From: Gammaproteobacteria bacterium | GTDB lineage: Bacteria > Pseudomonadota > Gammaproteobacteria > Pseudomonadales > Pseudohongiellaceae | NCBI GenBank assembly: GCA_021773355.1 | Contig: JAJFKE010000050.1 | Coordinates: 186,001 to 250,000 of the forward strand | Reading direction: 5' to 3' | Length of the DNA: 64,000 nucleotides | In this document: positions 54,085 through 62,450 of the stretch, one piece after another | How positions within the stretch are numbered: position 1 is the stretch's first letter | Layout of the letters: every line of letters starts with the position of its first letter | The notes under the pieces: generated by a model | The model's input: only the letters and a program-made list of their open reading frames with translations | Told to the model about the DNA's origin: nothing | Database searches by the model: none | Position numbers and translations under genes: made by a program

Positions 54085-55299
54085 CTACAGACCCAACAGC
54101 TCCAGCGCTTTCTGATGATCCCAGTTACCTATATGAATCTGTGAACTGCCATCGGCGGTTCTAGTAGTACTCCAGGCCAAACTATTTCCATCCGGGGAAA
54201 ATACCGGAAGAATATCTGTACCCTCAGTATTCGTTACTCGCACTGGAGGCTTGCTTCCCTGGGGGTCGATCATGAACAGCTCGAAGTTGCTGTTCCCAAG
54301 GATATTGCTGGAATAGATGATGTAGTCACCACTAGGGTGGTAATAAGGCCCCCAAGAGACCATGGCGTCCGCAGTAAGCTGGCGCTGCCCACTGCCATCG
54401 ATATTCATGGTCCATATCTCTGCACTGTTACCATCAGGATTGAAACGACGCCAAACTACTTTGCTGTTGTCGGGGCTAAAAAATGGACCGCCATCGTAGC
54501 CGGGAGAATGAGTCAGTTGCCTGACATTCGATCCATCCGCATCCATCAGATACAAATCCATGAAGTAAGAGGCATCGTCTTCGAATAAATTTTGCTCAGC
54601 CCGACTGAGACTGCGCTGATACGCTTCTCTATTGGAGGCAAACAATATCTGACTGCCGTCTGCGGAATAAGATCCCTCGGCGTCATAGCCGTCAGCATTT
54701 GTGAGGTTTAGTAAATTGTTTCCATTACTATCTGCCTGATAGATGTCGTAGTGCCTATCGTAGTCCCATCCATAGGGACGGCTGACACCGCTGGCTCGAA
54801 TGGAAATTTCTTCGGCCTGTTTGGCTGGGGCATCTGGATCCTCATGGGTAGATGAGAACATCAGCAGGTCTTCAGTGGGGTGAATCCAAGAACAGGTGGT
54901 CAGGCCAACGCCGGGAGATACTTTGCGTGAGCTGCCGTCGGCGAGATTCATCAGGTATATCTGATAGAAGGGGTTATCGCCACTGGTCTCACTCTGATAA
55001 ATGAATTGCTTTCCATCCGCGCTAAAATAGCCTTCGCCGGAACGAAGACTGTCTGTAACCAGTAATCTTGTAGTGGAAAGCAACAGTTCTTCATTATTGC
55101 TCTCACTCACGCCATTTTGAGGCGCCGGCGCGGTATAGCTCGCCGCCGCTACGCCATCTGGCTGTGTTGCAGCAGCGGTACCATCCTGAGGTGCTGCGGC
55201 GAAAACGGTTACACCTAAATGAATTGGAATGATTGCTGTAGTAACGAGAGCCACTGCAATAAGTCGGATTGCCAGGGGAAGTCTGGAAAGCTTGTTCAT
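54085..55299 (-). CDS. Exported PD40/TolB-like beta-propeller protein
   Basis: From ATG 55299 (GGAC upstream) the 404-residue protein has a signal-type N-terminus and an Ala/Pro/Gln-rich linker. PD40 blades then appear, such as GEGYFSADGKQFIYQS, AEGSYSADGSQILFASN, GGPFFSPDNSKVVW, WGPYYHPSGDYIIYSS and ILPVFSPDGNSLAWST. Similar propellers are often fused to or encoded beside M28 peptidases; here the M1-M28-PDZ gene follows with a 41-bp gap. It may hold the peptidase or bind substrates. Confidence 0.85.
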   Translation of the reverse strand: MNKLSRLPLAIRLIAVALVTTAIIPIHLGVTVFAAAPQDGTAAATQPDGVAAASYTAPAPQNGVSESNNEELLLSTTRLLVTDSLRSGEGYFSADGKQFIYQSETSGDNPFYQIYLMNLADGSSRKVSPGVGLTTCSWIHPTEDLLMFSSTHEDPDAPAKQAEEISIRASGVSRPYGWDYDRHYDIYQADSNGNNLLNLTNADGYDAEGSYSADGSQILFASNREAYQRSLSRAEQNLFEDDASYFMDLYLMDADGSNVRQLTHSPGYDGGPFFSPDNSKVVWRRFNPDGNSAEIWTMNIDGSGQRQLTADAMVSWGPYYHPSGDYIIYSSNILGNSNFELFMIDPQGSKPPVRVTNTEGTDILPVFSPDGNSLAWSTTRTADGSSQIHIGNWDHQKALELLGL

Positions 55300-55329
55300 A
55301 AGGTAGTCCACTTTTTGCTCGTTTTCTGA

Positions 55330-56328
55330 TTAATTAAAGCTAAAATTCTGCTGTTGGGGAAACACACCAAACAGGCCACCGGTGTGGATGAATACCACGT
55401 TTCGAGCGCCAGCAAGCTGGCCCTCATCACCCTTATGCAGCTCAGATACCATGCCATGAAAGGCTTTTCCTGTATAGACTGGGTCCAGGAAAATGCCCTC
55501 GCTGCTAGCCAGCTCCGCTATGCTGGCGAAAACTTCGGGACCAGCTATGCCGTAGCCTGCACCGAGATAACCTTCTACCGTCTTGATGTTCAGCTTTTCA
55601 ATATCGAATTCTTGTTTGTAACGTTGTTTCCAGAGCGTCACATCCTGTTCAATCTTTTTCTCAAAGTAGGCTGCGTTGTCACTGACATTAAAGGCGGCTA
55701 CCTGTGTCCTCATGTTTAATAACTGAGAGCCCACTAATAGCCCTGCCTGAGTGCCACCGGAACCCGTTGCGGTGACAATATATTCAGGTTCCATTGCCAG
55801 CCGAGCGAAATCATTTTTCAGTTCTTCGCTTGCGGCAATATAGCCCCAGATACCTATTTCATCGCTGGCACCGACTGGAATAAAAAAAGCTTTATGGCCA
55901 TGCGATTGGTACGTCTCCTGCAATTCCTTTGCGAAGTTTTCATGATCCTGCCACTGCGACTGGCTCAAATAGGTGATCTCGGCACCACTCAGGTAGTCCA
56001 AGAGCAAATTGCCCTCAGCTACTTCTGGCTTCTCACCTCTGAGAATCAGGTGAACTTTTAGCCCTAAGCGGACGCCGAGAATGGCTGTTGCGCGACAGTG
56101 GTTGGACTGAATGCCACCACAGCTAATAAGCGTGTCACAGCCTTGCTGTTGGGCTTCAGCAATACAAAATTCCAGTTTTCGTATTTTGTTGCCCGATACT
56201 TCGGTGCCAGTTAGTTCGTCTCGTTTCACCCAGATATCGATGTCCTTGAAGCGGCGCGAAAACCTCTGTAACTTGGTTATTGGAGTAGGCAGCTGTGCCA
56301 GCTTAATTCTGCAAGGCAAATCGATCAT
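55330..56328 (-). CDS. dcyD: D-cysteine desulfhydrase / ACC deaminase family PLP enzyme
   Basis: The 332-residue PLP fold-type II enzyme has the lysine motif EVSGNKIRKLEF, the phosphate/substrate loop CGGIQSNHCRA and VTATGSGGTQAGL. DcyD converts D-cysteine to pyruvate, H2S and ammonia; the same family includes ACC deaminase, which it does not match in the tail. The end VFIHTGGLFGVFPQ is typical. It is cytoplasmic. The gene ends just before the PD40 gene (30 bp) but starts after a terminator, so it may head its own operon with the propeller and peptidase genes. Confidence 0.87.
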   Translation of the reverse strand: MIDLPCRIKLAQLPTPITKLQRFSRRFKDIDIWVKRDELTGTEVSGNKIRKLEFCIAEAQQQGCDTLISCGGIQSNHCRATAILGVRLGLKVHLILRGEKPEVAEGNLLLDYLSGAEITYLSQSQWQDHENFAKELQETYQSHGHKAFFIPVGASDEIGIWGYIAASEELKNDFARLAMEPEYIVTATGSGGTQAGLLVGSQLLNMRTQVAAFNVSDNAAYFEKKIEQDVTLWKQRYKQEFDIEKLNIKTVEGYLGAGYGIAGPEVFASIAELASSEGIFLDPVYTGKAFHGMVSELHKGDEGQLAGARNVVFIHTGGLFGVFPQQQNFSFN

Positions 56329-56353
56329 TTCAATATCGTCTCATGCAAAAAGC

Positions 56354-56387
56354 AAAAAACGGAACAAGAGCTAGTCCGATTCCGTTT
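56354..56387 (-). terminator. Rho-independent terminator on the minus strand
   Basis: AAACGGAA (56380-56387, minus-strand sense) pairs with TTCCGTTT (56357-56364). On the minus strand this is followed by a T-rich run, TTTTTTGCTTTTT. It ends the transcript of the hypothetical gene and the molybdenum hydroxylase operon before dcyD. Confidence 0.7.
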
Positions 56388-56439
56388 CTGCGTTGTTGTA
56401 ACTTGTTGGGCCAAGAAAGGCCTTACAATACTTTTAGTC

Positions 56440-56856
56440 TTACTTCTTTGAGGCGTCGTAAGTCTCTACACCACCGCTACCACTTGATTCTGCTCCACCA
56501 TCTGTATCTAGAGGCTTTAAGGCTTCGCTATACAAGAACAAGTCCGTAAGCACAGCTCGCAGATGAATAGAGGCATTCAAATTATCTACGATCTCCGACC
56601 CAATCTTCTCCTGACCTAGTATGAATCCTAAGGCTGCGCCGGCATTACGACAGTCATGGGCAATGACTTGTTCAAAGTCATCACTACTGTCAGAAAAAGC
56701 CGTTGCAATATTACTCATCGCGGCCGCAATTCCTTCAATCGTAGGCCGTGCATGAGGACCAGGCCCGGTTTCCGTTTGTGCCGGTCTGCCCTGAGCAGCA
56801 AATGCCAACAGGAACTCATAACCAGATTCAATGGCTTCTATATCTTCTTCTATCAC
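56440..56856 (-). CDS. Hypothetical protein downstream of the molybdenum hydroxylase operon
   Basis: The 138-residue protein is mostly helical and acidic with a Ser/Gly-rich end. The N-terminal part IEEDIEAIESGYEFLLAFA and the conserved-looking GKEKIGSEI-type region suggest a cytoplasmic helical bundle. No family was recognised. It follows the cytochrome b gene by 75 bp on the same strand and precedes a terminator, so it may be the last gene of that operon. Confidence 0.6.
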   Translation of the reverse strand: MIEEDIEAIESGYEFLLAFAAQGRPAQTETGPGPHARPTIEGIAAAMSNIATAFSDSSDDFEQVIAHDCRNAGAALGFILGQEKIGSEIVDNLNASIHLRAVLTDLFLYSEALKPLDTDGGAESSGSGGVETYDASKK

Positions 56857-56930
56857 AGCGTTACTCTCGTAAATCTTGGAATTTATCTCGGTCGTATTCG
56901 AGAACAGTAATTAAATCAATACTGATCAAA

Positions 56931-57698
56931 TTAATCGGCTTCTTTCGGAGACCATAGACTGGTGTCATGGTTAGCCGTCATTTCATCCTCGGAAATCCAA
57001 CCAGATACCATAGAACGTGTGTAGAATAATTTTTCCGGTCTTAAGGCAAAATAGATATGCGTCGCTGCCAAAGCTACCAGTGCCAATGTGGACAGGCCAT
57101 GTAACAAGAACATTAGGCCCAGACGATCTTCCGGCATACTATTTGTTCGATCCCAGAAAGGCGTATCAATCTGCATGAACAACAATATACCAGTGACGAT
57201 AACCGCCAATACAACAACGGTCACGGCCCAGTGCATGCCCTTCTGCTCGAAAGTGTATTTACCTGGCTTCTTTGCTGAATCGAAAGGCTCGCCGAAATCC
57301 TTAGGGCCAAGAACCATAGACTTGAAGTCTTGCCAGAAAAGAGAGCGGATAATATGGAACACGACCACGAATGTTAGCAGCAGTCCGGCGATCCAGTGAA
57401 TATTTAACCAGGCTATGCGCAGCCCCAGGATTGGCGCAACACCGGTTGCAATCAAGATCAAAATGCTTGCAGCCATCACCCAGTGAAACAAGCGGTCAAT
57501 GGTCTCATGACGAACGACTCGTCGACCTTCTGACGAAGGCTTGTCCATCTTCTTGTTGGCCAATGCAGCCATAATAATCGCATGGGCTGCAAGGAGGACT
57601 AAAACAGCTACTGCAACAACCCAGAGTAAATCCCATGAAACACCGAGAATTACTTCCTCACCCCAAACATCGCGTTTATAGCGGACAATTTCTCCCAC
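56931..57698 (-). CDS. Cytochrome b subunit, FdhI/cytochrome b561-like
   Basis: The 255-residue membrane protein has five hydrophobic helices with paired heme-ligand His in RLFHWVMAAS, NIHWIAGL, VVFHIIRSL, GMHWAVTV and ATHIYFAL. It resembles formate dehydrogenase gamma subunits. Placed after the molybdenum hydroxylase genes (62 bp after the FAD subunit), it probably passes electrons from the periplasmic enzyme to quinone. It could replace the O2-linked route of xanthine-oxidase-type enzymes. Confidence 0.86.
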   Translation of the reverse strand: MGEIVRYKRDVWGEEVILGVSWDLLWVVAVAVLVLLAAHAIIMAALANKKMDKPSSEGRRVVRHETIDRLFHWVMAASILILIATGVAPILGLRIAWLNIHWIAGLLLTFVVVFHIIRSLFWQDFKSMVLGPKDFGEPFDSAKKPGKYTFEQKGMHWAVTVVVLAVIVTGILLFMQIDTPFWDRTNSMPEDRLGLMFLLHGLSTLALVALAATHIYFALRPEKLFYTRSMVSGWISEDEMTANHDTSLWSPKEAD

Positions 57699-57757
57699 TG
57701 TACTACCCTCTTAGTTTCTTATGTTTATTATTCAGTTAACTCGAGATGACTCGAGGC

Positions 57758-58753
57758 TTAACCTCGGATCGCTCTCTTAACCAGATTTTCCATTAATGGC
57801 ACTTTGAAATGATTGTAGTTCAAAGGTCTGGCACCATCGGTGGCCATGGACGCAACCTGGTTGGCCAGTTGCTCTGAACGCTGCTGTCCGCGAATAGCAT
57901 TTTCCACAGCTTCCAGACGGCGAGGTGTACATTCAACCGCGCCACAAACTATGCGGGCGTCTGCTATGGAACCACCTGAAACTTTAATCGCCGCGGCAAC
58001 ATTCACCAAGGCAAAGTCCCATACATTTCGATCTGCTACTTTTTCAAAGTAGAACTCAGCATTCGCCCAAGCATTCGGCAATCTCACTGCTGTTAGTATC
58101 TCGCCCTCGTTCAACACAGTCATATTAACGATGTCACGGGCCGGTCCAACAAAGTAATCTTGAGCAGGAATCAATCGCGTACCACTGGTACTCGCCACTA
58201 CCATAGTGGCATCAAGTGCAACCAAGGCAGGTGCAGTATCTGAGGGGCTTACCGCGACACAGCGGCTAGCACCAAAGATAGCGTGTTCGCGATTCAAACC
58301 CTCTGGGGAGTCCGCATAGCAAATATTGCCACCAGCACGATAACAATCCAGTCCACGGCGGTAGTACCAACACCTGGCATCCTGATTCAAGTTGCCGCCC
58401 AGTGTTCCAACATTACGAATCTGGGGGCTGGCGACTCTACTCGCTGCGGTTGCTAGCAGACCAAACTTGGCTTGTACTAGAGGATGATTAGCGATCTCTG
58501 TAAGAGTGGTAACAGCACCAATCTCAACTCCGTCAGCTGTTTCCTTCACACCCTTCCAGGCATCGATCTGGGTCAGTTCGATCATGGCTGCCGGAGACTT
58601 ATTGCGGTCTTTCAACCAACCATAAGTATCCTGACCACCACCTAGTAGCCATCCATCGCTGCCTAGTGTACTTGCTAATTCCAGAGCATTCGCTTCATCA
58701 GTAGGCTGATAAAGTTCAATATCGGGCATTACGTCATGTGATGTGGCTGGCAT
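57758..58753 (-). CDS. Molybdenum hydroxylase FAD subunit (PaoB/CoxM-like)
   Basis: The 331-residue protein is the FAD-binding subunit of a xanthine-dehydrogenase-family enzyme. The N-terminal flavin loop is LLGGGQDTYGWLK-like, and AAASRVASPQIRNVGTLGG-type sequence follows. The segment NLNQDARCWYYRRGLDCYRAG plus NICYAD and SRCVAVSP resembles the extra Cys cluster region of E. coli PaoB, which binds a [4Fe-4S] cluster. The start lies 1 nt after the Mo subunit stop, consistent with coupling. Confidence 0.88.
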   Translation of the reverse strand: MPATSHDVMPDIELYQPTDEANALELASTLGSDGWLLGGGQDTYGWLKDRNKSPAAMIELTQIDAWKGVKETADGVEIGAVTTLTEIANHPLVQAKFGLLATAASRVASPQIRNVGTLGGNLNQDARCWYYRRGLDCYRAGGNICYADSPEGLNREHAIFGASRCVAVSPSDTAPALVALDATMVVASTSGTRLIPAQDYFVGPARDIVNMTVLNEGEILTAVRLPNAWANAEFYFEKVADRNVWDFALVNVAAAIKVSGGSIADARIVCGAVECTPRRLEAVENAIRGQQRSEQLANQVASMATDGARPLNYNHFKVPLMENLVKRAIRG

Positions 58754-58754
58754 A

Positions 58755-61178
58755 TCAACCTCTGAAATTATTTTGAGCTAGAGGTTTCGCTTCTTCCGAT
58801 ACCCCTGCTATGTGGTTAATGATCATGTCTGTAGTCACAGGCGCGGAATCGAACAAATGTCCGCCCAATGCGTCTGAGATTGCAGCGTTTAGTGCGGCAG
58901 ATACTGCGCCCATTGATGGCTCACCAATACCTCTTGCGCCAACAGGATTTTCTGGATCCGGAAGATCTACCCAACCGGTACCAATTTCCGCTGGCGTATC
59001 AAGATAGGTAGGTATCTTGCTCTGCCAAAAGCCTGAACTGGCTGGAAGACCATTTTGAGGATCATAAAGATGTCGCTCTAATGCGGACAGTCCTATTCCC
59101 CAGACCGCACCTCCGCGTAACTGATTCGCCAAACCCTGTGGATGAACAACTGTTCCACATTCAGCGATGGTTACCAAATCGAGGATATCGAACTTGCCCG
59201 TTTCCGTATCCAACTCGATTTCAAGAAAAGTTACTGTAAAACCTGGAGGATTGTTGTTGTGCCTAGGGTCATGATAAATGCCCATCAACGCAGAACCTGC
59301 AAGTCGTGAAACAGACAATGCAGTAAGTGTGTTTAGTTCTTCTGGCAATTCAGCTTCGCCGGTAAATTTTCCACCTAGCTCCATTCCACGCTGAGCAACC
59401 TCGGCATAGGTCATGCCAACATTAGAGTCAGCAATTTGGTAAATTCTGGAGCCGTCGATTTCATAATCGGCTGCAACACCACCCAAATCCATTGCCGCAA
59501 TCTCTTTCATCTTACCTAACAAATCTTGCGCCGCACCGTAGCAGGTTCGGGTGTTAGTAAAGATTGAGTTACTACCGTCCTGCGGAGAGGTAATTGGTAG
59601 ATGTCTGTCTGTCCTTCCTGTAACAACATCGCAATTTTCCCATTCCATCTTCAACACTTCGGCAGCTGCACGAGAAGTTGATGCATAGGAATAAGTACCA
59701 AGGTTACCCACACCGTTGTGAATCTGTAGGCGTCCGCTTGGCATCAGCCGAATTATACCGTCCATGCCACTTCGGCCAGCATTGTGGTAACCCTGACCAA
59801 TACCCAGGCCTCTAACCTTGCTGCCGTTTGTCTGTCTGGAGCGTCCTTTCTTGCCTTCCCAATCAAACTGGGCTGCACCTTGTTCCAAGGCTTCAGGCAT
59901 GTAGGCACTGGTAAATGGTGTATTTCTAGGACCACTTACATCGCCGTTTTGTGCAGCGTTGAGCTTGCGAATTTCCAAGCGGTCTACGCCCAGTTCTTCA
60001 GCTGCCTTGTCCATTATTGGCGCTACGATAGCCATTATCTGATTTTCACCAGGGCCGCGCTGCGCACCACGATGGCCTGTGTTAGTGCCAATAGAGGTGT
60101 TACGGAAACGCATCGCTTCGGTCTGATACAGAGCACTAACACCAGCTGCCGCGGAATTTGCATCACCGCCGCCGCCTTTGCCGCCATTATCAGATATGCA
60201 GTACATATCCATTGCAGACATGGTGCCATCAGACTTGAATCCAACCTTGATCCAGCCTTGTAGACCCTGTCTTGCACCGCCTATGGTGAATTCTTCTTCG
60301 CGAGATACGCGCATCATTACCGGGCGATTAATTTTTTGTGACAGCTTGGCTGGAATCGCCATGCTTGGGATGCTGCCAGCACGCGCGCGCTGACCAAAAC
60401 CACCACCAGTTGCTTCATTGATGAAGACGAAATCTTCTAATGGGACACCGACGATAGCAGCCATAGGCTCAGCAATTGCGCTCAAGCTCTGGGAAGTGCC
60501 GTGCAAATAGCATTTGCCGTTTTCCCAATAGGCCATGGCGCTACGAGGCTCCATAGACATATGCGGGTACCCGGCTGTGGAGAATGTAGTTTCGTGGACG
60601 AAGTCTGCCGCAGCAAATCCAGCTTCCAGATCACCGTATTCCCAACTTTGTTGGGCTTCGGCGGTAGGCTCATTGCCGCTCTTAAAGCTCTCTACTTGGT
60701 CAGCTGTCCATTTCTCTTCGGCAAAGCCTTGGCGAAAGATGAATGTGTTTCCACCGTTATAGGCATCGGAACCACCCTCTGCGAGGCTGTCGAGTGGATC
60801 CAATACAAAGGGAAGCCTTTCGATAGTGAGTGAGATTGCAGCCATGGCGTTCTCGGCTGTTTTCTCATCGATAGCTGCTACTGCGAGAATCGGTTCTCCC
60901 ATAAGCGTAGGCTCATTAGTGAGAACTTTCAGACCGGGGCTTTGTGGTTCGCCATCGGGATAAACATCGTCAGCAGTCAAAATGCCAAACACACCGTCCA
61001 TTGCTAAGGCTTCGGAAGCGTCAATATCGACAACCCGACCGTGTGGCACGGGACTGGTGAGTAAGCGGGCGTACACCATGCCGTCGCGCGCATAGTCTTC
61101 TGCGTACTTGATGCGGCCGGTAACCTTGCCAGGCACATCTGGTGGAACGAAATCTTTACCAATATGCATATATGCCAT
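58755..61178 (-). CDS. Molybdenum hydroxylase Mo-cofactor subunit (PaoC/XdhA-like)
   Basis: The 807-residue catalytic subunit belongs to the xanthine dehydrogenase family. Landmarks are FVPPDVPGKVTGRIKYAEDY, GGGFGQRARAG (Moco contact), GAQRGPGENQ and the C-terminal GARGIGEPSMGAVSAALNAA with the catalytic Glu. It probably hydroxylates an aldehyde or N-heterocycle. Gene order 2Fe-2S, Mo, FAD on one strand matches three-subunit oxidoreductases such as PaoABC, though the Mo and FAD subunits are swapped. A PaoD-type maturation chaperone is not present here. Confidence 0.9.
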   Translation of the reverse strand: MAYMHIGKDFVPPDVPGKVTGRIKYAEDYARDGMVYARLLTSPVPHGRVVDIDASEALAMDGVFGILTADDVYPDGEPQSPGLKVLTNEPTLMGEPILAVAAIDEKTAENAMAAISLTIERLPFVLDPLDSLAEGGSDAYNGGNTFIFRQGFAEEKWTADQVESFKSGNEPTAEAQQSWEYGDLEAGFAAADFVHETTFSTAGYPHMSMEPRSAMAYWENGKCYLHGTSQSLSAIAEPMAAIVGVPLEDFVFINEATGGGFGQRARAGSIPSMAIPAKLSQKINRPVMMRVSREEEFTIGGARQGLQGWIKVGFKSDGTMSAMDMYCISDNGGKGGGGDANSAAAGVSALYQTEAMRFRNTSIGTNTGHRGAQRGPGENQIMAIVAPIMDKAAEELGVDRLEIRKLNAAQNGDVSGPRNTPFTSAYMPEALEQGAAQFDWEGKKGRSRQTNGSKVRGLGIGQGYHNAGRSGMDGIIRLMPSGRLQIHNGVGNLGTYSYASTSRAAAEVLKMEWENCDVVTGRTDRHLPITSPQDGSNSIFTNTRTCYGAAQDLLGKMKEIAAMDLGGVAADYEIDGSRIYQIADSNVGMTYAEVAQRGMELGGKFTGEAELPEELNTLTALSVSRLAGSALMGIYHDPRHNNNPPGFTVTFLEIELDTETGKFDILDLVTIAECGTVVHPQGLANQLRGGAVWGIGLSALERHLYDPQNGLPASSGFWQSKIPTYLDTPAEIGTGWVDLPDPENPVGARGIGEPSMGAVSAALNAAISDALGGHLFDSAPVTTDMIINHIAGVSEEAKPLAQNNFRG

Positions 61179-61183
61179 GATGA

Positions 61184-61768
61184 TTATCCTATTTGTGCTG
61201 CGCGCATGACGCCATTGAGGTAAGAGTCATAAGAACCACAGCGGCAAATGTTTCCTGCCATACCTTGTCGTGCTTCTTCTCTGGTTGGGTTGGGATTGGA
61301 ACGCAGCAGACCTACTGCTGACATTACCTGTCCCGGTGTGCAGTAACCGCACTGAGGAGATAACTCATCCACAAAGGCTTGTTGCACTGGGTGGAGGTCG
61401 CCATTGGCTGACTCCAGACCCTCTACCGTTTCGACTCGCATATTCTTGACTGAATGAGTCAGCACGGAACAGGCATAACTTGGTACGTCATTAACCAAGA
61501 CTGTACACGCGCCGCATTCGCCGCGGTTACATCCGAGTTTTGTGCCAGTTAAGCCAAGTTTGTAACGCAGGGTAGATGCCAGTGTCTCTTGTGAGGCAAC
61601 GTCAACGCTGCGTGCCTGACCATTGACATTGATTCTGATAAGACGTTCCACCGCACCTGGCGGTTTTGCCGCGCCATTGGCTGCATACCAGATGGTGGTT
61701 GAAGTGGCCGCTGCACCAGAGGCAATTACGCCCTTGATGAAGCGTCTACGGGTTAGTTTTGGATTCAC
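61184..61768 (-). CDS. Molybdenum hydroxylase [2Fe-2S] subunit with Tat signal (PaoA-like)
   Basis: The 194-residue protein starts with LTRRRFIKGVIASGAAA, a twin-arginine signal. Two [2Fe-2S] motifs follow: CNRGECGACTVL with the later Cys, and CGYCTPG with CRCGSYDSY. The Tat signal on this subunit carries the assembled trimer to the periplasm, as in PaoABC. It is the first gene of the operon. The Mo subunit starts 5 nt downstream. Confidence 0.91.
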   Translation of the reverse strand: MNPKLTRRRFIKGVIASGAAATSTTIWYAANGAAKPPGAVERLIRINVNGQARSVDVASQETLASTLRYKLGLTGTKLGCNRGECGACTVLVNDVPSYACSVLTHSVKNMRVETVEGLESANGDLHPVQQAFVDELSPQCGYCTPGQVMSAVGLLRSNPNPTREEARQGMAGNICRCGSYDSYLNGVMRAAQIG

Positions 61769-62262
61769 GATTTACATTCGCCTCCGTTATGTGGACTGGA
61801 ATTCTGTGTTATTCGCACTAAATCTAAATGAGAATGGTTCGCGCAGAATTATTCTTCTACTTTTTATTCTAATGTAGTGAGCGTCAGTTAGAGTAAATCA
61901 CCTGTCCCTTTTTATCAAGCAACCGAATCGCTGGAACGGTATGTAATTTGGTCGTTTCAGCGGATTCAGCCAATGTTAGCGAAGGAATCCCACGTTGCTG
62001 CTAAACAATGCTGATGAGTACCTGCCATTTTGGAAATCCAACAGTTTTCAGATGCCTGAGAATGGCTATTCTGGAACATGATTGTCCGCTCGGAATAGGA
62101 GAGATTATTCGACAACATATTGCCCACTCCATAGGCCGCGAAGCCGCGCCGATCTTGACATATTCTGGTGCAGTGGTATCGTGTTCGGCCCTTTCTGCAA
62201 TGCTCATTTATTGCACAGCCACTCGCATTAAGGGGAACTGATTGAATCGTCAGGCCCTATCA
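61769..62262. other. Intergenic region with a possible gltB promoter
   Basis: This stretch of about 490 bp contains no ORF I can support. TTGACA (62155-62160) with TATCGT (62177-62182) at 16-bp spacing is a possible sigma-70 promoter for gltB. The part near 62000-62240 gives short overlapping frames on both strands (68 and 77 codons) without ribosome sites or recognisable domains. Confidence 0.35.
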
Positions 62263-62333
62263 AGGGAACCTCTGATTAATTATTCATACTCTCTGGCCTG
62301 CAGAGAGTATGAATAATTAATCAGAGGTTCCCT
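62263..62333. repeat. Perfect 33-bp hairpin with IS5-like end sequence
   Basis: Two arms of 33 bp (62263-62295 and 62301-62333) match exactly around the loop GCCTG. The outer end AGGGAACCTCTGATTAATT resembles the end of the element at 4135 (shared AGGGA-R-CCTCTGA). No T-run follows, so it is not a standard terminator. It lies about 120 bp before gltB, within its probable leader, where it could act as a transcription or translation barrier, or be a minimal mobile palindrome. Confidence 0.75.
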
Positions 62334-62450
62334 GGACAAATTCAGCAGCGTACTAACATCCTAACCCGAGAGACGAACCTCGATGGGGGATGAAGCTGCG
62401 GAAATAAGAAAAGAGATAAACAGCGACTACTGCAAGAGAACTTATTGACT

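Noticed and set aside
59784..60263. 159-residue plus-strand ORF
   Set aside because: Antisense to the Mo-cofactor subunit gene; a shadow of its codon pattern.
62008..62241. 77-residue plus-strand ORF and a 68-residue minus-strand ORF over the same place
   Set aside because: Overlapping frames without ribosome sites, signals or known motifs; reported only as part of the intergenic region.
62263..62333. Hairpin before gltB as a rho-independent terminator
   Set aside because: There is no T-run on either side, the stem is very long, and no gene ends immediately upstream.
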